Assembly: GCA_030267565.1 (NCBI GenBank) | Contig: BRXU01000040.1 | Location: forward strand, 558,001 to 622,000 | Origin: Pleodorina starrii | Lineage: Eukaryota; Chlorophyta; Chlorophyceae; Chlamydomonadales; Volvocaceae | DNA length: 64,000 bases | Reading direction: 5' to 3' | In this document: positions 48,480-61,182 of the stretch, piece by piece | Position numbering within the stretch: the first letter of the stretch is position 1 | Layout of the letters: every line of letters starts with the position of its first letter | Translations under genes and position numbers: made by a program | The notes under the pieces: model-generated | Database searches by the model: none | What the model was told of the DNA's origin: nothing | The model's input: only the letters and a program-made list of their open reading frames with translations

Positions 48480-51400
48480 TCATTCCGCGCTGGACGAGAT
48501 GCGGTCCTTGAGCAGGACGAGCAGCTCGTCCATGTCCCGGCACCGGCGCTTGAGGGTGGAGTCCAACAGCTCGGAGGCGGCCAGGCCCAGACCCGAGCGC
48601 CACGACTCCTCCGTCAGTGGCTCCCACTGCGGGACGTGTGTGTGTGTGTGTGTGTGTGTGTTGGGGAGAGGGGTGGAAGAGTGAATTTGCAAAAACGAAA
48701 CAACAGCAAGGGGAGCGGCAGGGTTTGGGGGGACGGGAGGTTAAGAAAGGGGAGGGTGCGCGTGTTTGCAACGCCGCTTGCGCTGCCATGGCGGGTTTGG
48801 GGGGGAGGGGGAGGAGATGGCGTGCAGGGGTCGGGGGGCCTCATTCCACTCCACTCCACGTTCCATTCGCGCCGCCAAAGGGTGGGGGCCTGGCCCCTCG
48901 CCTGAACCCCACGCTCCGGCGTAAAGACCGGGGAGTTATCCGGGGAGTTATCCGGTGAGGGGAAAGCGCCGCAAACCGTGCGTGGCTACGCACAGCACGC
49001 ATCACACAGCACGCATCGCACAGCGATCACGCACCGCACAGGCTCCACCGCTGCGCCTCACCTTGTGCATCACACGGGCTGCCGCCACCGCGGTGGTGAG
49101 CGCCGCCTCCACACCCGAGCTGCCCTCCACCGCCGACAGGCCGTCGTTGTAGCCCTGGAAGGGGGGGAAGGGGGGGAAGGGGGGAAGGAAAGGGCGAAGC
49201 GGCGCTGGATGGTTTGAAGAGTGTGTTGCAAGAACAAACCCGAGGGGGAGGGTGTGGGGCCACGGCTGCTGTCCAACGCCGCCCCTGTCCGAACGCCCCC
49301 ACCGCCCCCATTCCGCCACCGCCCCCATCCATCCATCCATCCATCCATCCATCGGGGGTGGGCTTCTTCAAGCCACAGCCCCCGAGCCTCCTCCTCCCTG
49401 GGCCCCTGGGCCGTCATCACCTCTTCGTCCCTCTTCCCGCCACTTAGCGCCACTTCGCCCGCCCGCTCTCCACGAACCGACCCCCGCCCCTGTGCCTCCT
49501 CTCCCTCTCCCCCCTCCCCCAACCCTCATATCCTCCCTGCCCCGCCCGCACCCGACCCGACCCGTCGCTGCGAAATGAAATCAACTACCCTCCCTCCTCT
49601 CCCCAGTCGCCCCAACCCCCAAACCCCTCTCAACCCCCGCCCCCGCCCCCGCCCCTCGTCCCGGGCCGTTTTCTTTTGCCCCCACCTGATCAGTCGCCAC
49701 CTGCTCCAGCTGGCTCATCAACCGGCCCGGAAGCACCAAATAATCCACACCGGCCAGATCCATCACATCTGTCGTACATGGTACGGCACAAACGCACCCG
49801 TGAATACTGGCGGGAACGGCAGCGGCTCACGCGCGAGGGGCAGAGAGCACGTTGAGGACGGAGACGGGGACGGGACGAGTCTCGGGGCGGGAAGACAGGG
49901 GGGATGGATGGATGGATGGATGGATGGATGGATGGATGGATGGATGGATGGATGGATGGATGGATGGATGGATGGATGGATGGATGGATGGATGGATGGA
50001 TGGATGGATGGATGGATGGATGGATGGATGGATGGATGGATGGATGGATGGATGGATGGATGGATGGATGGACGAAGGTGCGACCTGCCCGCTCCGTTCA
50101 TCCTCCCGAGCAACCCAGGAACCAAAAACCAGCCCTCTTTCCCCTCTTCCCCCTTTTATCCCTTCTCCAAAACAACGCTTCGCTCCTCCTCTCCTCATAC
50201 CCCCTCTTCTCACCCTTCCTGGAGCGGAGTCCTGCGGCCATGATCTTGGTCTTGGGGTGGAAGCGGCGGCCGTAGCAGTACAGCTCCTTCACCAGTTCCA
50301 TACCCGGGTCGTACGAGCTGGGCACGCCGGCGAGCTCACGGGGGCCCTATGTCGTACGGAGCCAGGGGTTAGGGAGGTCGAGGGTACGGTGATTAAGAGT
50401 GGGTAGTGGCGGGCGGGGAGAAGCAGCAGCAGCGGGACCGGATTGACGACGACTGGCGACTGCACGAAAGGGTGAAGGGGCGAGAGTGAAGGGGCGTTTA
50501 TTAGCCTGCGGGGGGAACCGGGGGTTTGGCTGGTTTCGTGTGTGTATGTGTATGTGTGTGTAGGCGGCCTGGGGGAGGAGGAGAGAGTTAGGCGGGGGGA
50601 CCGCGGGTCAAGTGTGTGTGGAAGAGGAGGTGTGTCCGTGTGTGTGTGGTTGGTTGGTTGAAGGGGGGGAAGCCGCGGCCGACAGGGTGACGCAGTTCCC
50701 CCGTGTGTCGTCTCGAGACCGGCGTCCCCCTCCTGGAGCCAACTCGTTCCCAACTTATAGCCAGCTACCCCGCACGCTCTCCGCCACCACCCCAGCCCCA
50801 GCCCCAGCCCGCCGGGCTCCCACCGTCTCGTGTGCAGATGGCGTGCGCAAAACAGACATCCTCCAAAAAGTCGACTCCGCTGCGACTCTGCTGCAATGGA
50901 CCGCACATCGGGTTTCCTTAACGAGCTGCCGCACCCCCTCCCCCCTCACTAGACTGCCCCTTTCCCTCTTTCTCCGAACCCCCGTCTAGCCCGCCCCCCC
51001 CCCGCCCGTCAACCATGGCCTTCGGGACCCCTTTCCTCCCCTGCCCTCCCCTCCACGTGTGTCTAAGAACTCACGTTCGGGTTCCGGATGACGCCGGGGT
51101 TCTTGTCGTACCAATCGTGGATCCGGCTCACGACGACGCGCAGCACGCTTGCACCCGCCTGAGGAAAGAGGCAACCGACAAATCAACCAAATAACCAACT
51201 AATCAACCAACCGTTTGTGGGCGGGCCAACAACCGACAAACCAACAAACAAGTGAAGCCGTTGGCAGGCAGTGAGATGGGGATGTGGGATATGAAAGCAA
51301 ATCGCAGCACTGCGTTGTGCAGTGCACGAGACGAGACGAGACGAGTCGAGCACTGGAGGGGGTGGGGTGGGGTCAGAAGCAAGGGCAGCTTGGAAGCGCC

Positions 51401-52835
51401 AATGACTTATTATTTCCAGGCAAATGACTCAGCATTGCAGCAAATATTCAGGATGTTCATGCAGGGTCCCCAAAGCTCCAAAGATAGCAAAAGCGAAGGC
51501 GCTGCTTCTTCCCCGCAGTCGGTGCGCGCAGTGCCGTACACTCCAACAAACACACGCACACACACACGCGCACACGCACACGAGCCAGGAATCCGGACCA
51601 CCGATCCGGATCCATCACGCACCGCCTTACAGCACGAATCCGTACCGTATACAAATGCTGCCGTACTTGCGTACTGCCATATACCGTACCTGCATGGCCG
51701 CGACGCCCTGCGCCATGCTGTACACCATGTAGATCTGCGGATCGTGCGGAAAATGTACGACACGGTAGTGTACGGCACGGGAGAACGGACGATCAGGACA
51801 TCTCTTAAAACACACATGACCCGCGGCGATGAGCCCCACCCCCGGGACCGGGTCCTGCCTGGAGTAACAACTTTAACAACTGTAACAACCACCACCACAA
51901 TAACAACAACCAGTTGGAACCAAATGGTTGTTGGATCAACCTTCTCAGTGAGGCCGGGACAGCCCGCGGTGGTTTCGGGGCGGTTGGGGTCATCTCCCGG
52001 GAAGAGCGACGACGACGACGACGACGACGACGTGTCTGGCACGCGCCGCCTCGCACCGCAGGTCCGCAGCCCCACCGCACACAACCCCTTTCCTCCATTT
52101 GCCCACATCCATGCACTGCAAGGCACTGCAGTGTACCGCAACCGGGTGGTGATGCACCCGGGAGGGGCTGCAAACAACACCGCATCACACCACATCGGCG
52201 CGTGTATCGCAATGCGAGGGGCAGCGCCCATTCTACCCTCACCCCTGCCTCCCTCAACCCTCACCCCTGCCCCCCCCCCTCCTCACCGTGGTGGCGATTC
52301 CCTCCGCCTCCAGCACCCTGGCCGCCTGTGTACCCGCCCAGGTGGCGGGCAGCGCAAACACGAGACGGTCGCGGGGCACGTGCAGCGCCGCGTAGGCAGC
52401 GGCCAGCGAGCGCACCTTGGCCACCTGGGCAGCTGCGGGAGGGAGGGAAGGAGGGAGGGAGGGAGAGGAGGAGGGGTTTGGGGGGGTGGATCGAGAGGGG
52501 TGAGTGGGGTTAGGTCGTGCCCCTGCCGCCCGTGCTGCGTCGCCTGCCGCCCCCCCCCCCCAACACACACACAAAAACACACAACACGCGGTTCTCCTGC
52601 CTCCTCCTCCGCGTCCGTCTCCGTCTCCGTTTCCCGACAGTCAGTCTCCCGACTCGGTCTCGGTCTCACCCTCGTCGTTGGCCAGTCGCGGATCCACCAC
52701 CGTCTCCACTCGGCCGGTGACGCAATCCGACAGCATGGCGCCCACATTGACCATGGCGCGGTCCAGAGGGTCAGAGGTGGCGGACAGAGGAGAGGAGGCG
52801 GCGCGGCCGGCGGCGAGGGCGGCGTTGATGGCGTT
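48480..52835 (-). CDS. Transaldolase-family protein lacking catalytic residues (8 exons seen)
   Basis: Minus-strand exons with GT-AG borders: 52835-52670, 52432-52287, 51734-51690, 51158-51075, 50346-50214, 49768-49686, 49154-49062, 48626-48480 (stop). Frames join without a break into about 298 residues, close to the ~317 of bacterial transaldolases. Only the N-terminal ~60 residues plus any transit peptide are missing, and I found no exon for them up to 53.3 kb. Fold motifs are clear: [66 protein letters not shown] and [13 protein letters not shown]. The Schiff-base Lys position is Ala (codon 52355-52353, in LVFALPATW). The positions equivalent to E. coli TalB Glu96, Thr156 and Ser176 are Val, Tyr and Arg. 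It is probably a pseudoenzyme and not active transaldolase. The intact exon structure argues against a dead gene. Confidence 0.82.
49902..50072. repeat. (TGGA)n microsatellite
   Basis: About 42 uninterrupted copies within the intron between exons 50346-50214 and 49768-49686 of the transaldolase-like gene. Confidence 0.97.
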
Positions 52836-55800
52836 CTGGAGGCGGGGGAGCGGGGAGGGGGGAGAGGGGGTGGGGGAGCGGGGAGGGGGGAGAGCGGGGA
52901 GAGCGGGGAGGGAGTGGGGGGGGGGAAGGGGGCGGGGGTTAGTGGTTGGAGCTTGGGTCATTCGGGGGGGATGGGTGAGCAATTGGCGTGTACGATTGTG
53001 TGTAATTGTGCTTGAGGCAGCGGGTGGTTGGGAAGCGGTCGACACCCAGGGAGGACGGACGGTAGGAGGGTGGGACAGGCAGGGGCTGTAGGAGGAGGGG
53101 GTAGCTGCCTGGCAAAGGAGACGATGGCGTGCAGCATGTGGCGTGGCGCTGGCATGCGCCGACGGGAAGCTGAGGTTGGTTGTAACGCTTTCGGAGGACC
53201 AAAGCCAGCCTCCGAAAAGCCAGCCTCCGAAACAGATTTCTGGACGCCGAATCAAAGATAACAACCGAATATATTTGAAGCGAACGTGCAGATGGTAACG
53301 TGCGTTAAGGCGATAACGGTCACGTCACGGCAACATCGCAGTTCCGAAAGTGAGTGGCGCAAACAAGTCGCGGAACAAGTTGCTTTTGCGCTACAACAAT
53401 TTTATGCTACTCGGATTTACGCTAATTGAACCAGCACACCTCAAATGGCTTGTGGCCGAGAGATTGCCCAACGAGCACAGATCGGAGCGTCGCCGCAGAC
53501 ACGGAGGCGGCCGCCATCTTCGCTCCTGGTACCAGAGTCTCAAAGGCATAAGTGTCGGGAACAACGCTGCTCACTCGCGACAAGCTTTCGAGCTCATTCG
53601 CGGCCGTTGCCCGAGAAGGTGGGACCTCAAGGGCTTGACGAACAACCAGCTTGCCACGGCTGCTGATTCCGTGCACAGCAGTCCGGGAGGTATGAACCGG
53701 GGCCACGTTCCGCTGCTTGGCGAACGCCTGACCCTGAAGCTTTCCGTTAAGCAACATTTTTTGGCACGCCTGGATGATATAAATTAACGACACTTATTCG
53801 CGAAGGAGAATTTAAGAGTTTGGAATTTTAGCATGCACTATGTGTGAGATCTCTGTCCTTTCAATGCGTTTTCCCCGATGTACGGTTGTCTGTCCACGTC
53901 GGACGACGACGACTGATATCCGCATTGGCTAACATCAATGGCTTTGCTGTTGGCTTCCTTTTGCGGGTGCCCCTGGGGTAGGATGGACAGTCTGTCTAGC
54001 CTGTACGGCTAGCGACCGGTGTGAAAACCGGTCCCCCTTGTAATCGTCGATTCCTAACATCAATGTCGGAAACCATAATACTTCGACTTTTGACTTCCGG
54101 TTGTCGCGCCCAGTCATCGGCCCGGAGATCGCGTTTGGATGCAGTGTCAGTGCAGCGTTCAATCGAACCGCAACTGCCGTAAAAAGCGCCAGGCCGGATT
54201 ACGCAGAGCGCACTTTAATAATTTCGCTATAATTTTCATCATTTCATATGCCTCTGTATCATAGAATTACGTTTTCGGGATTTCGGCCCATTCCGGCCTT
54301 CGGTCAGGCCGACCGCGCGACTGGGCCATTGCGCCAGCTTACGGTACCCGGGTGCCTGTACACTTATTGCCCAGACTCAGCGCAGCCGCCATATTCCTAC
54401 TAGGTGTAGTAGGCGCTTGCCGCAGCGCGGATATTAGCACACGCAGATCAACACGTGGTGCTCATCTTCAACTGCACCGGACTCGCACATGGGACAGGCA
54501 GGACGGGCCCTTTTCCCCATTCCATCGTTCGGGCGGCTCACATGAAGTATCGCCCAACTGCACAGACGTATCGAAGAACAAACATGACGCCTGGAACGCG
54601 GACACGTGCGACTTTATTGGCAGGGCATAATTGACCGCAACCCAGTTGGACTGATCGTGCTGTCCTACGCTCTGGGCGCTATCCCCTATCCGATTCTGCG
54701 ACCGTATGGCTCATGACATGAACCGCCTTGCATCATCAGCAGGCTAGCCCAGCTGACCTGGCTAGACCTGAGGTGGTGGCTGTCTGGCTGAGCATGATAG
54801 TGAAGGCTACATAACTGGCTCGGCTCAGGATCTGCTTGTCGTGTCATAGGGTATTCCTAACACCCCTCCTCGGCCTCGCGCAAATGGGCAACGGCCCGAG
54901 CCCGCTGGGCACCAAATGCCAAATGACACAATGCGTCGTCTGGGGTACGACACAGAAGGCTGGACGCGCGTTCAGTAAGACAGCGCCATCAGTCGTAGAC
55001 AGTGTACGGCCATTTGGGTCGTCGAAAACGAGCTCATGCCGGTCGAGTACTCTTGCCCCGCATTCCGTCGGGCGTGACAGCGCGGATCACCCATCCATCC
55101 AGCCATCCATCCTGCACCTGTAGCAACAATAAATACTGGCGCCTTCAGCCCGCGTCGCGAGCTCGCGACCCCTCAGAGGCTTGCTGATGGCTGTTGATGC
55201 AAAAACAAAGCTTTGTAGCATGGTGTACGTCTGTGTCTGCATGCGGCTGGTGTTCCCTCTTCACTGCAGGACTTTTGTAAAAACATTTCGTTGCCTGACG
55301 GCCCTGTCCTTTATGTGCCACGTCTGTCGGAAGGCCGGCGATGCCGCTCTCCATTCGCGCCTCCCCGGTTCGACCTCCCAAGCACGATCTCCGAAAGGCC
55401 GCCCCTCTGTCTTCCACACATATCGTACAGCTTTGCGCCCGAATGCCCTCCTTCCCCGTTGGGATGGTGTGTAGGGAGTTTCGGTGCTTAGATCTCATGG
55501 AGGGTATGGTACTGATGACAGTGCGCGTGCTGGAGTGCTGGAGGCGGCACTGTCGTCCTGGTCGTCGTCGTCGTCGTTTGCTTCGTAGCATCAGCCCCCA
55601 TCAGCCAGCTCTTGGCTTCCTCCGAGCGGTATCTGCCACAGTCATCATGTAAGCCACTAGAATGATGATCAATATTCATAGTATTGCCAGACATCTAGAA
55701 CGCGGTCGCTCACGTAAAGTTTTCATTTGGCGTCCATTCGACTCCGCTAGCTGCAGAGACTCCGCCACTTCATCATTTTGCACAACTCGTCTGAAGCACC

Positions 55801-56120
55801 TTTGAAATCCAAAGTTAGCCTTTTGCACAGCCTTCCTTCCACGCCTGGCCGTGCGCGTCGATGACTAAGCTCGATACCGGAAGCATGATAGGCACAAGAA
55901 CAGCATGCAAGGTGTAGCTGAAACGGCGTAGCAATCATATGACGGAATAGATGTGCAATATGCTGTCAGGTATAGGTAGCTCTTATTATGCCGGGGCGCC
56001 CGCGCAAACGGTGGCATGTATCGGTATAGCCTCTGTCGGCAGATAAGAATGCTTGCCTCCCTACGCCTGCCTCCCTAAGCCCCTCCACCTCCCGGTGCTG
56101 TGCCCTCCCTACTCCTACAG
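52836..56120. other. No gene confidently recognised
   Basis: 52840-52930 is G-rich. At about 53201-53235 the word AAAGCCAGCCTCCGAA is duplicated in tandem. Frames at 53404-53787 (plus) and 53422-53793 (minus) overlap each other and resemble no family I know. The 5' exon of the transaldolase-like gene could lie here but I could not find it. Confidence 0.4.
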
Positions 56121-56204
56121 GGCAGCTGCTTTGTTGTCCGCAGCGGAATCTACACCCGCGGGTACGGAGGATTCGAAGCCCAGCAACGACCAGATCAGTG
56201 AAGG
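56121..56204 (+). other. Candidate exon of unknown gene
   Basis: Starts after CTCCTACAG and ends before GTGAGGG, with an open frame AAALLSAAESTPAGTEDSKP between. It might be an upstream exon of the proline-rich gene that follows, but no joined frame proves it. Confidence 0.25.
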
Positions 56205-56464
56205 TGAGGGAAGGTGCGTGCGAGCGACCCATTCCTTGACGACGGCACCAACTAGACGTAGACCCTAAATCCCTAATCCCCCAACCCAACCCATACCATG
56301 CAGGCATGCCCAGCACCGTGCGCCGGCCGGGTTACGGCATAAGCTTGCACGCACACGCCCACTCGATTGCTCCGTGTGTGTCCGTCGAAAGGAAACCAAG
56401 GGCTCACACAGCTTGCTGGCGACTTTAATTCTTATATCACCCACGCGCATGTGCATGTGTGTGT

Positions 56465-58192
56465 ATGTGTGTCGCCGCCCGCCATCCCATACTCCTGTTC
56501 CTGGCAGCAGGAGCCGTCTGGGCGGCAACGCAGCTCCCTCCGCCGCCGCCGCCGCCCCCAGCAACCCCTTCGATCCTGCCGTCCCCGCCGCCAACCGTCA
56601 GCACACGTCAACAAGTGCTGCCATCACCCACACCAACACCCTCACCAGCACCAACACCCTCACCAGCACCCCGGATCCCCAACACCTCTCCCCCACCAGC
56701 CCACGAGCAGCTCCGAGCCCCGGCGGCCGCGCAAAGCCCTCCCCACTCGCCCAGGGCATCATCCGGGGCCGCCCCACCGCCGCCGCCCTTCTTCCCTTCA
56801 TCACCGCCGCCCCCGCCACAACGGAGGCCGCCCAGGTCGCCCCCGCCCTCACCCTCTCCTAGGACTGCACCTCCCCCGCCGCCGCCCCTGCTGCCCCTGC
56901 TGCCTGCCACCGCCCACTTTCCCTCCGCCATCGCGCCTGCTGGTAAATGGGACGGGCGGCACCGGCTGCCACCACCCGAAAGCGCCGCCGCGCCTCCTCC
57001 CGGCTTAATAAGTCAGCAACCGTCAACTGCCGTAGCCTCTTCGGGCAGCAGTAGCAGCAGCAGTAGTAGCAGCAGGGACCCCTCGCCGCAGCCACAACGA
57101 GCAGAGGTTGAAGCAGCGCCGATGGCACAGCTTGGGCCAAGGCCTCCAACGCCGCGGCCCCCACGACCACCACCACCCTCTCCAACAGCAACCGCAGCTC
57201 CGCAGCAGCAGCACCACATGCGGCCTGGCAGGACAGACAGCCCCCTGCCGTCACCCACGCCGCTGACGGCCCCGTCCCCGCCGCCGCCACTGGCCGTCAC
57301 CGGGTTATCCTCAAACTCGCCGCCGCCGCCGCCGCCGCCGTCCATGCACCTGCGCCCATGGACATTGCCGCCACCGCCGTCGCGATCGTCGCCGCGGGGA
57401 AGGAGCCCCAACGCATCGCCCCGTCCTGCGACGCCTCCGAAACCAATTCCCCGTCTTCTGCGGCAGCCACCTGCGACGCCGCCAGTGTACTCCATATCGC
57501 TTCAGCCGCCGCGTGATGAGACGATGGGCACTCAGCAGCAGCAGCAGCACCAGCCCCCGGGCGACTACGACGACGGCGACGACACGATGGGCAATCAGGC
57601 GCCCGAGACCATCCGCGTTTCCCAGCCGCCCGAAGCGATTCGCTTTGACGCGCCACCGCCGGCGGATGACCCTAACTATGATTATGATTATGATGAAGGC
57701 CTGCGCTTCCTCCCGGGCCCTGCGCGCCCCAGTGCTCCGCTGCTGCAAGCGGCAACAACCCGGCCCCTGGGGGCTTCTGCACGGGTCCGCCCGCCCCCGC
57801 CCCGGCCCCCGGCCCCGGCCCCGGCGCCTTCCCCGCCGCCCGTTGGCTTCGACCACCTACAGAGCTCCAGTGGAAGGACGGCCCCTTCGCCCAACCAATC
57901 ATCAATACCCAGCACCACGCAAAAATCTGGCGATGGCACCGCAGGCAGCCACCCCCGCGAATCTGCAGCGGGAGTGGCGGCCCCGAGTCAGCCCGGGATC
58001 CCGGGACCCCCCGCCGCCGCCGCCGCCGCTGGCGATGGCGAAGGTGGGCGCGGGCCCACCCAGCCGCAGTTGGGTGCACCGTCTTCCGGAGCAGCCCGGC
58101 CAGACTGCAGACCGCTGATTCGGCTGTATACGGTGCTGGTGTTGCTCTGGGGGCCGATGAGGCTGCTGCTGCGGCGGCGGGCGCGGGCGTGA
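56465..58192 (+). CDS. Secreted proline-rich (HRGP/extensin-like) protein
   Basis: An intronless frame of 575 residues from ATG 56465 to TGA 58192. Residues 1-20 (MCVAARHPILLFLAAGAVWA) look like a signal peptide. The remainder is mostly Pro/Ser/Ala with many PPPP, SPPP and PAPSP stretches, the substrate type for prolyl hydroxylation and arabinosylation in volvocine cell walls. Ser and Gln runs occur mid-protein, and an acidic patch DDYDDGDDTMG with a YDYDYDE motif near residues 360-410. The C-terminus has a hydrophobic segment LIRLYTVLVLLWGPM followed by RLLLRRRARA, possibly a membrane anchor. No pherophorin or lectin domain is visible. Low-complexity frames can be accidental, but the signal peptide and downstream TGTAA favour a real gene. 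An upstream exon is possible. Confidence 0.6.
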   Translation: MCVAARHPILLFLAAGAVWAATQLPPPPPPPPATPSILPSPPPTVSTRQQVLPSPTPTPSPAPTPSPAPRIPNTSPPPAHEQLRAPAAAQSPPHSPRASSGAAPPPPPFFPSSPPPPPQRRPPRSPPPSPSPRTAPPPPPPLLPLLPATAHFPSAIAPAGKWDGRHRLPPPESAAAPPPGLISQQPSTAVASSGSSSSSSSSSRDPSPQPQRAEVEAAPMAQLGPRPPTPRPPRPPPPSPTATAAPQQQHHMRPGRTDSPLPSPTPLTAPSPPPPLAVTGLSSNSPPPPPPPSMHLRPWTLPPPPSRSSPRGRSPNASPRPATPPKPIPRLLRQPPATPPVYSISLQPPRDETMGTQQQQQHQPPGDYDDGDDTMGNQAPETIRVSQPPEAIRFDAPPPADDPNYDYDYDEGLRFLPGPARPSAPLLQAATTRPLGASARVRPPPPRPPAPAPAPSPPPVGFDHLQSSSGRTAPSPNQSSIPSTTQKSGDGTAGSHPRESAAGVAAPSQPGIPGPPAAAAAAGDGEGGRGPTQPQLGAPSSGAARPDCRPLIRLYTVLVLLWGPMRLLLRRRARA

Positions 58193-58293
58193 CTCTGAGG
58201 GTGGGCGTGCGTGTTCCTCGCCACCGTGCGTGCGTGCTCGAGAGCTCGACGTTTGCGTATGTATAGTTGGTGAGCTGGTTGTTGACGAAGGTA

Positions 58294-58298
58294 TGTAA
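58294..58298 (+). terminator. TGTAA polyadenylation motif
   Basis: Lies about 100 bp after the stop of the proline-rich gene. TGTAA is the usual poly(A) signal of Chlamydomonas-type algae. Confidence 0.55.
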
Positions 58299-58539
58299 TT
58301 AATTGTGGCATTGATGCGAGGGAGGAGTTTGGGAAGCGTGGATGGGTCAGCGCGCGAGCGCAGCCTTTGACACACGCGACCTGCAAATGGCTGCGAGCGT
58401 TCAGATTCTTCACCCGTAATATTCTTCGTCGCGTCGTCCGGGTTGGCGCGCGGGTGCGCGCATGCGCGCAGGCTTGCGTGAGGTGTATGTGTGGTATTGC
58501 ATGGCTACAGCAGTGGCGGGCTCGCTCCGGAAAGACCTG

Positions 58540-58735
58540 CGTATGTGTGCGTGTTCGTGTGTCTCGTCTGTGTGTGCGTGTGTATGTGTGTCTGTCTGTG
58601 TGTGCGTGTTCGTGTGTCTGTCTGTGTGTGCGTGTTCGTGTGTCTGTCTGTGTGTGCGTGTTCGTGTGTCTGTCTGTGTGTGCGTGTGTATGTGTGTCTG
58701 TCTGTGTGTAAGTGTTGCGTGTGCGTAGGTGTGTT
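58540..58735. repeat. 26-bp GT-rich minisatellite
   Basis: Units of TGTGTCTGTCTGTGTGTGCG plus TGTTCG repeat at 26-bp spacing (GTTCG at 58608, 58634, 58660), with degenerate edges. Confidence 0.85.
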
Positions 58736-61182
58736 TGCTTCCATCTGTACGTACGTTTCAGCAGCCGAGTACGAAGCAGCAGGCAGCTGTGGAGCGGTGC
58801 GCCGTCGTCGCTCGGTAAGCTTTTATTCGTCGTAGTCCTCCACTGCAGCTCGCTAATATTCAATTGTATTCCCCGACCCGCCCCACATATAATAAATTGA
58901 TCTGATCTGGCCTGATCTGAAGGCCGTCCTCACCTGGTAGCGCATGTATGCATGCAGGGCTGACGATGAAGATATGTAGATAGCACGGTGTATTTGTGTG
59001 CATGTCACGTACGTTGTGTATTTGTGTGCATGTCACGTACGTTGCGCGGCAAAGAAGAAGTAATAAGGAGTGTCAAGAATAATTCTTATCTTTTAGGGGT
59101 ACTTTCTTTCAGGAGTGTTGGGAGTATAATTTTTGGGCGTGAGTACGGTATGCAGGGTCGGGTCGTACATTGGCTGGCGCACACATGCGCGGCCGCGCCG
59201 GGCGCTGCGGGTGCGTCCGTTTCCACTGCCAGTGCGTGGGATGGCACTGCTGCATGCCTACCTGCATACCTGCTGCCCTCTTCATTTTATTGCCTCGAGT
59301 GCCTTCCCGTGTGTGTGAAGGACGGTGCGATCTGCGAAGCGACTTCGGCTCGCTTGCGCGGCTCTTTGTACGTGTGTGCGCGAAGGTACGGTAGGTAGGT
59401 AGGGCGGCGGGCGGGCGCGTGAGAGCATCGCCGAGCGAACAGCTCGTCGGCTGTCAGATGTGGCGAAGCGGTGTAGCCGGCACGTCGGTATATGCAGCAG
59501 GTGATTAGCAGGTAGACAGGTAGCGAGGGGCAGCGAGCGAGGCAAAGGGCTTACACCAGCAGCTATTTGCTGGGTCGCCACGTGTCGCACTGTCGATCCC
59601 TTTATCACACATAATCTGGTGCCGTTGTTCGTTCATTCCGGATCGTGTTTCTGGTCGCTTGATTGGGCCCGTTTTGTGCTGCGGTTTCGGCGGTTTCGGC
59701 CGAGACGGAACGCACCGGCTGGGTGATTCTTTTGGGTCCGTCCAAACCCTAAATCGGTTCGTTCAACCATTCGCAAGTCTTCGACGCTGCTGCATGCACG
59801 GAATCCCCCTCCCGAGACGCATACAGCGAGGGTTAGCCAGCAGTACGCGATACGGTAGTATGTAGGTGGCGCGGGCTTACCCTGTCTTTGCGTTGGTTGG
59901 ACGAGTTGGGAGTGTATATGCGGGAGCCGGATGGGACGCACGGGGCTGGATGGTGGATACGCGGGCTGGACACAGCTGCTAGCGTGCTGCGTAAGCGCAA
60001 ACCGAAGGAGCAGCGCAATCCCGTCCTGATGGCGTAAAGCCTTGGTGTTGCCCTCCATCGAGGTAATCCCATCCGGGCCATGTAACTCCCCGTTACCCAC
60101 CTCGCTGACACCCGCCCCCGATGGTTGGTGACATGCTTTAACCCAACAGGCGGGGAAGTAGTCTCCGTAACCTTGGCGGGGGGGAAGGGAAATCTAGCTG
60201 CTCCCCGTAACCCCACCTACCCGAGGGGTAACACCCTCGTAACCCAGCCCTCGTTTTAAGGCACAATGAAACCTGCGCATGTCGCGGCCCTGCCTTCAGG
60301 CGTAAGCGCCGTACGTGCACAGCACCATGGCGAACCCATTCCCCCTGCCGTGCCTACGCACGGGCGAGTTACAGTCGAAGTGATAAATAACAATATCTGG
60401 CTCAACACTGAACGCCAAATGATAGGGCGTGAGCTCGTAATGCCAATACCGGAACCATTCAAACGCTTCCATATACAAGTATGCAGCGAGCATGCAGCTG
60501 CCGGTTGTGGGTTGGCCGTTTTATGTACGAGACGTAGTAAGTAAGGCGTAAAGCGTGGTTGAAACCAGAACAAATATTGGAAAGTCATTATAAGTTAGCG
60601 GTTTTTATCTTTTGCCAGTGGGCGTGTGAACCGAGCGCGCCCGAGCTGTAGACCTTGCTATTTCATTGCAGGATGTTGCTCCAAGCGGCAGGCGCCCTAT
60701 CGTCATTGCGAATCCTGACACCACTTATGATTTCGAATGGCGGGTTGCGTTTTGCTTCATCGACGGCGGCCGGGGTCGTTGACAAGGTGAACAAATACAG
60801 GGTGCACAAATGAGGGCGCGTTCGGCTAATCGAGCCTTGAAGCCCGGTGTTGGTCGCAAGCAATTGTCCGTGCTGCGTTGCTGCTGGGCAGTGCAAGACG
60901 CTTCCGAAATTATTGCTCCGACACACGTGAAGTTGACACTCGCAAAGCGCCTGACCTGTTCATGCCTATATTGGATCACTGCTTATATGACATTGCGCAA
61001 GCCATGGCTAGCAGCTGTCGCTGTGCGTGTTAGTAGGGCACTAGGGCTGCCTTCGGTCCGATGACAACCGTCACCGCGCTGGCACGGAAATATACAGTTT
61101 TTGGTGTATATTTCATGTCAATTACAAAAACCCTTCTATTTGTAATCACGCAAATCCTGCTAGGGTTCCGTTGGCAACGTCC
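58736..61182. other. No gene recognised
   Basis: Contains a 28-bp tandem duplication at 58989-59044 (TGTATTTGTGTGCATGTCAC plus GTACGTTG). GTAACCC words cluster at 60080-60250. I recognised no frame as a protein. Confidence 0.45.

Noticed and set aside
49760..50243. Protein with a long Asp-Gly-Trp-Met repeat
   Set aside because: Translation of the (TGGA)n microsatellite in an intron of the transaldolase-like gene.
53350..53793. Overlapping frames of 145 (plus) and 123 (minus) residues
   Set aside because: No family resemblance, non-ATG start for the plus frame, and mutually overlapping, so neither is supported.
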